Positions 8,218 through 12,432 of a DNA stretch of 12,432 nt are shown piece after piece. Source of the DNA: an uncultured Haemophilus sp. (lineage in GTDB: Bacteria; Pseudomonadota; Gammaproteobacteria; Enterobacterales; Pasteurellaceae); the NCBI GenBank assembly GCA_905205995.1, contig CAJLFU010000053.1, forward strand, positions 1-12,432, written 5' to 3'. A program made the position numbers and the translations under genes. How positions within the stretch are numbered: the first letter of the stretch is position 1; every line of letters begins with the position of its first letter. The notes beneath the pieces are model-generated. The model saw nothing but the letters and a program-made list of their open reading frames with translations, did no database searches and was not told the origin of the DNA.

Positions 8218-8976
8218 ATGTCTGATGTATTTCACTTAAACCTGACTAAAGCACAACTGAAAGGTGCCACATTAGCTATCGTGCCAGGTGATCCGGCACG
8301 TAGTGAACGTATCGCTAAAAAGCTTGAGAACCCAGAGTTTCTTGCAAGCACACGTGAATACACTTCTTGGTTGGGCTATTTAAATGGTCAACCGGTGGTG
8401 GTGTGCTCAACTGGTATTGGTGGCCCTTCTACGTCTATCTGTGTGGAAGAGCTGGCTCAGCTTGGTGTGCGTACATTCTTACGTATTGGTACAACAGGTG
8501 CGATTCAACCACACATTAATGTGGGTGATGTTCTTGTTACAACAGGTGCGGTTCGTCTTGATGGTGCAAGCCGTCATTTTGCTCCAATTGAATATCCAGC
8601 AGTGGCAAATTTTGAATGTACCACGGCACTTTTCAATGCGGCTAAAGAAAAAGGCATTGAGCCGTTTGTAGGTATTACCGCCTCATCTGATACTTTCTAC
8701 CCTGGTCAAGAACGTTATGATACTTACAGCGGTAAAGTATATCGTGATTACCAAGGCTTGCTAAAACAATGGCAAGATCTCAATGTGATGAACTATGAGA
8801 TGGAATCCGCGACGTTATTCACCATGTGTAACGCTCTTGGCTTACGAGCAGGTATGGTAGCTGGGGTGATTGTGAACCGTACACAACAAGAAATTCCAAA
8901 TGAAGCCACCATGAAAGATACGGAAGATAAAGCAGTATCAGTCGTAGTGGAAGCAGCAAGAAAATTGTTAGCGTAA
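8218..8976 (+). CDS. udp: Uridine phosphorylase
   Basis: A 252-residue cytosolic enzyme that splits uridine with phosphate into uracil and ribose-1-phosphate (pyrimidine salvage). Seen: the phosphate-binding GDPAR at 24-28, RIGTTG at 89-94, the uracil-recognition pair Q164/R166 in GQERYD, and the ribose-binding MNYEMES at 191-197. Length is within one residue of E. coli Udp. The start ATG 8218 has AAGGAG six bases upstream; the frame is open back to TTG 8176 but those codons cover the ribosome-binding site. It lies downstream of yjgR in the same direction and ends 15 bases before the stem of a strong hairpin terminator. No promoter with a good -10 was found in the 49-base gap. Confidence 0.97.
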   Translation: MSDVFHLNLTKAQLKGATLAIVPGDPARSERIAKKLENPEFLASTREYTSWLGYLNGQPVVVCSTGIGGPSTSICVEELAQLGVRTFLRIGTTGAIQPHINVGDVLVTTGAVRLDGASRHFAPIEYPAVANFECTTALFNAAKEKGIEPFVGITASSDTFYPGQERYDTYSGKVYRDYQGLLKQWQDLNVMNYEMESATLFTMCNALGLRAGMVAGVIVNRTQQEIPNEATMKDTEDKAVSVVVEAARKLLA

Positions 8977-8991
8977 AACTCAGATAAAAAG

Positions 8992-9024
8992 AACCGCACT
9001 TTTTGGGAAGTGCGGTTTATTTTT
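8992..9024. terminator. Bidirectional terminator made of two inverted uptake signals
   Basis: AACCGCACTT (8992-9001), a six-base loop TTTGGG and AAGTGCGGTT (9008-9017) form a perfect 10-bp stem followed by a T-rich run on the plus strand. On the minus strand the stem is followed by TTCTTTTTATC. It therefore serves both udp and the convergent aroE-like gene. Each arm contains a full 9-bp uptake-signal core, a common terminator design in Haemophilus. Confidence 0.9.
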
Positions 9025-9839
9025 TAACTGTTTTTTCGAGCAAAGGCAGCCGCTTCGGCGATTAATTTGTCATTAGGTCGAACCCCAGTGTAGAGCTCAA
9101 ATTGTTCAACGGCTTGTAACACAATGACTTCCGCACCAGAAATGGTTTGTTTACCTTTCTGTTGAGCAAATTGGATAAACGGTGTTTCAGCTGGAATCGC
9201 CACCACATCAAAAGCGGTTTGAGCTTGTTGAATAAGATTTTCAGGAAAGGCGAGATCAAATGCTTCTTTTCCCCCCTTCATCCCAATTGGCGTAACGTTG
9301 ACTAAAATGTCTGCCGATTGATTATCTAAAGATGGGATATATTCATAGCCATAAAGTGCGGCTAAATTTTTACCTGTTTTTTCATTTCGAGCAAAAATCT
9401 TCAGATGCTCAAATCCGCGGTTTTTAAAGGCCGCGACGACCGCTTTAGCCATACCACCACTGCCTCGTATAATCACTCGACTATTTTTATCTAATTGATA
9501 TTCTTTGATAAGTTTAACAATGGCAATATAGTCGGTGTTGTAAGCACGAAGAAACCCTTGATCATTCACAATGGTGTTCACGGACTGAATGGCTTGTGCG
9601 GAAGGTGAAATTTCATCTAAAAATGGCATACAGCTTTCTTTAAATGGCATCGAAACGGCACAGCCTCGAATACCAAGTGCACGAATACCTTTGACTGCAC
9701 TTTCAATATCCGTGGTAGTAAAGGCTTTATAGATAAAATTTAGCCCTAGTTTTTGATACAGATAGTTATGAAATGTTGTGCCAAAATTGCCCGGTCTGCC
9801 AGAAAGAGACATGCAAAGTTGGGTGTCTTTGTTAATCAT
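9024..9839 (-). CDS. Shikimate dehydrogenase-like protein (AroE paralogue, SdhL/HI0607 type)
   Basis: A 271-residue NAD(P)-dependent oxidoreductase of the shikimate dehydrogenase superfamily. The N-terminal substrate domain has VSMPFKESC (62-70) with Lys67 in the position of the AroE catalytic lysine, and NTD (101-103) for the catalytic aspartate. The Rossmann part has GSGGMAKAV (126-134). The substrate loop near the start reads SLSGRPGNFG in place of the usual AroE motif, which marks the SdhL branch (H. influenzae HI0607, a structurally studied protein with little true shikimate activity) rather than biosynthetic AroE. The physiological substrate is unknown. No clear ribosome-binding site precedes ATG 9839. 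A cysE stop codon sits 9 bases upstream, belonging now to a duplicated cysE tail, so expression may once have depended on coupling to cysE. Confidence 0.85.
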   Translation of the reverse strand: MINKDTQLCMSLSGRPGNFGTTFHNYLYQKLGLNFIYKAFTTTDIESAVKGIRALGIRGCAVSMPFKESCMPFLDEISPSAQAIQSVNTIVNDQGFLRAYNTDYIAIVKLIKEYQLDKNSRVIIRGSGGMAKAVVAAFKNRGFEHLKIFARNEKTGKNLAALYGYEYIPSLDNQSADILVNVTPIGMKGGKEAFDLAFPENLIQQAQTAFDVVAIPAETPFIQFAQQKGKQTISGAEVIVLQAVEQFELYTGVRPNDKLIAEAAAFARKNS

Positions 9840-9848
9840 ATTTTGGTC

Positions 9849-9923
9849 TTAAATATTCAAATTTAAATCATCATCAATAAAATATTGATTCATTTCAAAG
9901 GCTGGCTTCGCCGCTTTGTCTTT
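9849..9923 (-). pseudogene. Duplicated 3' end of cysE (24 codons plus stop), left boundary of the insert
   Basis: These 75 bases are identical to 11191-11265, the last 24 codons (Lys242 to Ile265) and TAA of the intact cysE. There is no start or body of cysE in front of it. Its upstream end abuts the paralogous membrane gene ending at 9922, whose TAA stop uses the first two bases of the repeat. Downstream, 9 bases lead to the aroE-like ATG, so this copy probably sits at the original cysE/aroE-like junction. Confidence 0.9.
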
Positions 9924-10512
9924 AATTAAAAGGAGATTGGTAATGATATCTTAAAAAAGTTATAGGGTGTAATACTACACTAAATAGAAAAGTAAGAGCG
10001 AAAAGCGTTCCGATGCAAAATACACAATTTAAGAACAATAAACATACAACATTATCGGTAATAAATAATGTATTAGTTTCTACACCTTGAAGATCCCAGC
10101 TATCGATGTATGTCAAAAATATAAATGTTGCTACAAGAAGCAGTAATGATATGATGAAGACTAGTTTTCTCAGTATGGTTTTTATTATACTTTTCTCTAT
10201 TGTAATACCAGAATCAATCATTTCACGTTCAGATAAATAAGTAAGCTTTGAAGTCAATACAGTATAAATAGCAAACAAAGGGGCTATTATCATTGATAAA
10301 TTTGAAATTACTTCAGATTGAAAGGAGTATATATGAGAGTATACTCCATTCCCTTTTATTAAATACGTATCAATGAATACTTCAAAATCAGTTATTGGAA
10401 TATTATTAAAAAAAATGACTATGAGAACAAACAATACTGATATAAAAACACTGCCATATACTAAAAAATCCTCATTTATCAAAATTTTTGGATACTTTTT
10501 TTCCTCTATCAT
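9922..10512 (-). CDS. Unknown four-segment membrane protein, second tandem paralogue
   Basis: I do not recognise this 196-residue protein. Hydrophobic segments lie at about residues 17-36, 69-90, 113-136 and 153-181, joined by short loops. Lysines and arginines in the N-terminus (MIEEKKYP) and the second loop suggest both ends face the cytoplasm. There is no signal peptide, cysteine motif or enzyme signature. It is about 60 % identical by eye to the upstream paralogue (10578-11165), without gaps over most of the length. The most conserved block is residues 56-83 (GVYSHIYSFQSE and the second membrane segment). AAAGG is seven bases before the ATG, the same as in its partner. A sample of its sequence is about 30 % G+C and it contains no uptake signal, unlike the flanking genes; this suggests horizontal origin. 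Its TAA stop straddles the junction with the duplicated cysE tail, so the C-terminus may have been set by the insertion event. Confidence 0.8.
   Translation of the reverse strand: MIEEKKYPKILINEDFLVYGSVFISVLFVLIVIFFNNIPITDFEVFIDTYLIKGNGVYSHIYSFQSEVISNLSMIIAPLFAIYTVLTSKLTYLSEREMIDSGITIEKSIIKTILRKLVFIISLLLLVATFIFLTYIDSWDLQGVETNTLFITDNVVCLLFLNCVFCIGTLFALTFLFSVVLHPITFLRYHYQSPFN
10324..10347. repeat. Inverted repeat inside the second paralogue
   Basis: GGAGTATA, eight bases, TATACTCC: a perfect 8-bp inverted repeat within codons for GVYSHIYS. The same element occurs at the equivalent position (653 bases away) in the other paralogue. It could form an mRNA hairpin, but it may only reflect the conserved peptide. 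Confidence 0.5.
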
Positions 10513-10546
10513 ATGTTTACCTTTCTTATAAATATTTTTAAATATT
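10489..10546 (-). repeat. 58-bp leader repeat, copy 2 (end of cysE tail, ribosome-binding site, first codons)
   Basis: 57 of 58 bases match 11142-11199; the only difference is at 10519/11172. It spans the end of a cysE tail, its TAA, an AT-rich spacer with AAGAAAGG, and the first eight codons (MIEEKKYP) of the membrane gene. Identity drops sharply on both sides, making this a natural crossover site between modules. Confidence 0.85.
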
Positions 10547-10582
10547 TATATCGTTATCGATAAGATATTGGTTTATTTCAAT
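10538..10582 (-). pseudogene. Diverged remnant of a cysE 3' end between the paralogues
   Basis: Read on the minus strand in the cysE frame this gives IEINQYLIDNDINI and a stop, against FEMNQYFIDDDLNLNI in the intact CysE. 34 of 42 aligned bases match, with one in-frame 6-base gap. The eight changes fall at first (four) or third (four) codon positions and none at second positions. No cysE sequence precedes it. The stop codon of the paralogue at 10578-11165 lies within it. It looks like the tail of another, related cysE allele. Confidence 0.75.
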
Positions 10583-11165
10583 TTGGTCGGTATATATGAT
10601 ACTTTAATGAAGATACTGGGTGACGTATTACGCTAAACAGCACAAAAAGTGTAAAGAATGTCCCTGTATAAATTATATAAGTTAAGGATAGCAACCATAT
10701 TACATTATCCCTAACAAATAATGTATTAGTTTTAGATTCTTCAAGATCCCAATTATATATGTATGTTAAAAACACACACATCGTTACAAGAAGCAGTGCT
10801 GATATAATAAAGCAAAATTTCATTAATATAGTTTTTTTTACACTTTTCTCTATTACCCGTCCACTATTAATAATTTCATTTTCCGACGAGTAAGTGAGCT
10901 TCAAAGTTAATGCTAGATAAATAGCAAACAGTGGAGCAATAATCATCGACAAATTTGAGATTATTTCAGATTGAAAGGAGTATATATGAGAATATACTCC
11001 TCTCCCCTTGACTAAATATTTATCGATAAATATTTCAAAGTTAGTTATTGGAACATCGTTAAAAAAAATAATTACAGATATAAATAATAGCAAAACAAAT
11101 ATGAAACTATACGTAAAAAAAACCTCATTCATCGAAAGTTGTGGATACTTTTTTTCCTCTATCAT
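10578..11165 (-). CDS. Unknown four-segment membrane protein, first tandem paralogue
   Basis: A 195-residue protein that I cannot assign to a family. It has hydrophobic segments at about residues 17-36, 68-90, 113-136 and 153-181, a charged N-terminus (MIEEKKYP), and the invariant block GVYSHIYSFQSE (56-67) leading into the second segment. The loop between segments two and three is rich in Lys and Glu (EKSVKK at 106-111), consistent with a cytoplasmic location. Its start lies 25 bases after the cysE stop, with AAAGG seven bases before the ATG, so it should be transcribed from the gpsA-cysE operon. It is AT-rich and lacks uptake signals. Its TGA stop falls in the diverged cysE remnant. Possible roles for small tandem membrane proteins include immunity against a toxin or bacteriocin, or transport, but nothing in the sequence decides this. 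Confidence 0.8.
   Translation of the reverse strand: MIEEKKYPQLSMNEVFFTYSFIFVLLLFISVIIFFNDVPITNFEIFIDKYLVKGRGVYSHIYSFQSEIISNLSMIIAPLFAIYLALTLKLTYSSENEIINSGRVIEKSVKKTILMKFCFIISALLLVTMCVFLTYIYNWDLEESKTNTLFVRDNVIWLLSLTYIIYTGTFFTLFVLFSVIRHPVSSLKYHIYRPN
10977..11000. repeat. Inverted repeat inside the first paralogue
   Basis: GGAGTATA and TATACTCC flank an eight-base centre, at the position equivalent to 10324-10347. The arms are identical in the two genes; the single base difference lies in the centre and is synonymous. Confidence 0.5.
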
Positions 11166-11199
11166 ATGTTTGCCTTTCTTATAAATATTTTTAAATATT
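11142..11199 (-). repeat. 58-bp leader repeat, copy 1
   Basis: Partner of 10489-10546 (57/58 identical). It covers the last three codons of the intact cysE including the stop, the 25-base gap with AAGAAAGG, and the first eight codons of the first paralogue. Confidence 0.85.
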
Positions 11200-11265
11200 C
11201 AAATTTAAATCATCATCAATAAAATATTGATTCATTTCAAAGGCTGGCTTCGCCGCTTTGTCTTT
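11191..11265 (-). repeat. 75-bp direct repeat, original copy in the cysE 3' end
   Basis: Identical to 9849-9923. It starts exactly at the cysE stop codon and covers the C-terminal 24 codons. The distance between the two copies is 1,342 bases, and 1,267 bases lie between them. Confidence 0.95.
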
Positions 11266-11988
11266 GCCGACAATGCGAGCGGGTACACCTGCAGCAGTGG
11301 CATATTCAGGCACAGGTTGAAGTACAACAGAATTTGCCCCAATTTTGGCATATTTACCCACTTCGATATTGCCGAGAATTTTTGCGCCTGCCCCAATCAT
11401 CACGCCTTCTCGTACTTTGGGATGACGATCGCCGGATTCTTTACCTGTACCACCCAGGGTAACACCTTGCAAGATAGACACATCATTTTCAATCACTGAG
11501 GTTTCGCCGACGACAATACCAGTAGCATGGTCAAACATAATGCCGTGCCCAATTTTGGCGGCAGGGTGAATATCCACATCGAAAGCCACTGAAATCTGAT
11601 TTTGTAAATAAAGTGCAAGTGCTTTTCGGTTTTGGTTCCACAAATAATGCGTAATACGATAACTCTGAATGGCATGAAAGCCTTTTAAATAAAGCAATGG
11701 TGTGGACCACAATTCCACGGCAGGATCGCGGAGACGAACGGCTTTAATATCACAAGCGGCACAGTCAATGATATTGGGCTCCGCTTGATAGGCTTCTTCA
11801 ATAATTTCACGTAGAGAAATGGCCTGCATAATAGGGTTGGCCAGTTTATTCGCAAGCAAATAACTCAAGGCACTGCCAAGATTTTGATGATTTAAAATGG
11901 TGGAATGGAAAAAGCTTGCGAGCATTGGTTCGCATTCTGCTAATTCTTTTACCTCTTGGCGAATGTGTTGCCATACTTCTAACGTCAT
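11191..11988 (-). CDS. cysE: Serine O-acetyltransferase
   Basis: A 265-residue enzyme that acetylates L-serine with acetyl-CoA, the committed step of cysteine synthesis. An N-terminal helical domain (about 1-135) is followed by a left-handed beta-helix of hexapeptide repeats (about 136-240), with D139 and H154 (MFDHATG) as the catalytic pair and GTGKESGDRHPK at 180-191 forming the substrate loop. The C-terminal tail ends in Ile265, the residue that enters the active site of CysK to form the cysteine synthase complex; acetylserine sulfhydrylase itself is not in the window. The start at 11988 has AAGGAG five bases upstream and lies 9 bases after the gpsA stop. The protein is full length and looks intact despite the insertion directly behind it; its last 24 codons are duplicated at 9849-9923. 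Confidence 0.97.
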   Translation of the reverse strand: MTLEVWQHIRQEVKELAECEPMLASFFHSTILNHQNLGSALSYLLANKLANPIMQAISLREIIEEAYQAEPNIIDCAACDIKAVRLRDPAVELWSTPLLYLKGFHAIQSYRITHYLWNQNRKALALYLQNQISVAFDVDIHPAAKIGHGIMFDHATGIVVGETSVIENDVSILQGVTLGGTGKESGDRHPKVREGVMIGAGAKILGNIEVGKYAKIGANSVVLQPVPEYATAAGVPARIVGKDKAAKPAFEMNQYFIDDDLNLNI

Positions 11989-11997
11989 TTTTTCTCC

Positions 11998-12432
11998 TTA
12001 TTCGCCTTTTCGCTCACGACCTAATAAACTCAGTGCCACTTCTTGCGCACTTTTACCACAAAAGAGCATTTGGTAAATTTGTTCTGTAATTGGCATTTCC
12101 ACGCCTTGTCGTTGTGCTAATAAATAGGTTTCTTTGGTGTTATAAAAACCTTCTACCACTTGACCAATTTCATCCATAGCTTGTTGGCTATCAGTGCCTT
12201 TACCAAGCATTAAACCAAATCGGCGGTTACGGGATTGGTTATCGGTACAAGTGAGCACTAAATCCCCTAAACCTGACATGCCCATAAAGGTTTGCGTATT
12301 GGCGCCCATAGATATGCCTAAGCGAGTAATTTCCGCAATCCCACGGGTAATCAATGCGGTTCTCGCATTGGCACCAAATCCCATACCATCCGAAATACCC
12401 GCACCAATCGCAATCACGTTTTTAATGGCACC
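11998..12432 (-). CDS. gpsA: Glycerol-3-phosphate dehydrogenase [NAD(P)+], C-terminal part (runs off the right edge)
   Basis: The last 144 residues of a protein of about 335. The frame is open through the window edge and begins GAIKNVIAIGAGISDGMGFG, which contains the conserved Lys-Asn of the GpsA active site followed by ARTALITRG. MSGLGDLVLTCT and SRNRRFG are also typical of the C-terminal helical domain. The enzyme reduces dihydroxyacetone phosphate to sn-glycerol-3-phosphate for phospholipid synthesis. It is upstream of cysE with a 9-base gap, the same order as I recall from H. influenzae (gpsA-cysE-aroE-like). Confidence 0.96.
   Translation of the reverse strand, partial: GAIKNVIAIGAGISDGMGFGANARTALITRGIAEITRLGISMGANTQTFMGMSGLGDLVLTCTDNQSRNRRFGLMLGKGTDSQQAMDEIGQVVEGFYNTKETYLLAQRQGVEMPITEQIYQMLFCGKSAQEVALSLLGRERKGE

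Noticed and set aside
10527..10550. 11-bp inverted repeat between the paralogues as a terminator
   Set aside because: It consists only of A and T, so the hairpin would be weak, and it overlaps the ribosome-binding region of the next gene.
10554..10563. Palindrome TTATCGATAA as a possible operator or recombinase site
   Set aside because: It is explained as part of the diverged cysE tail and has no second copy in the other two tails.
9924..11190. Insertion sequence or integron-like element
   Set aside because: There is no transposase or integrase, no terminal inverted repeats and no attC-like hairpins; the flanking repeat is explained by cysE sequence.

Overview
The window looks like a chromosomal segment of a Pasteurellaceae bacterium of the Haemophilus type. 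Nine exact copies of the Haemophilus uptake-signal core AAGTGCGGT occur in about 12.4 kb, and the gene set (gpsA-cysE-aroE-like; yiiM-ychJ-yihY-dtd; udp) is familiar from Haemophilus. The C-terminus of CysE differs from the H. influenzae Rd protein as I remember it, so a relative such as H. parainfluenzae is more likely. This species guess is an inference, not a database result.

Left part (1-6545, all minus strand). tamB (5' part, running off the left edge) and tamA encode the two halves of the TAM envelope-assembly machine. Upstream lies the compact operon yiiM-ychJ-yihY-dtd, whose four genes overlap at every junction (11 nt, TAATG, ATGA). It is read from a promoter with a perfect TATAAT at 6578-6583. 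Middle part (6669-8976, plus strand). yjgR (HerA-like ATPase) and udp (uridine phosphorylase) are read rightward. The two divergent promoters of the 6546-6668 gap have overlapping -35 boxes inside one uptake-signal sequence. A hairpin made of two inverted uptake signals at 8992-9017 separates udp from the convergent genes to its right.

Right part (9024-12432, minus strand). This is the block gpsA(partial)-cysE-[insert]-aroE-like. The insert is the unusual part. Two AT-rich tandem paralogues (195 and 196 aa, four predicted membrane segments, about 60 % identical by eye) sit between cysE and the aroE-like gene. The last 24 codons plus stop of cysE are repeated as an exact 75-bp copy (9849-9923 and 11191-11265) on both sides of the pair. 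A third, diverged copy of the cysE tail (10538-10582) lies between the two paralogues. Removing one 75-bp copy plus the insert restores a cysE stop codon followed 9 nt later by the aroE-like ATG, so the original junction can be read from the sequence. I see no integrase or transposase. The layout suggests small cargo modules added behind cysE by recombination, each rebuilding the cysE end. The function of the two membrane proteins is unknown to me.

No rRNA, tRNA, CRISPR array or insertion sequence was recognised. No gene-free stretch exceeds about 190 bases; the largest (3963-4149) holds only a weak promoter candidate and an imperfect hairpin.
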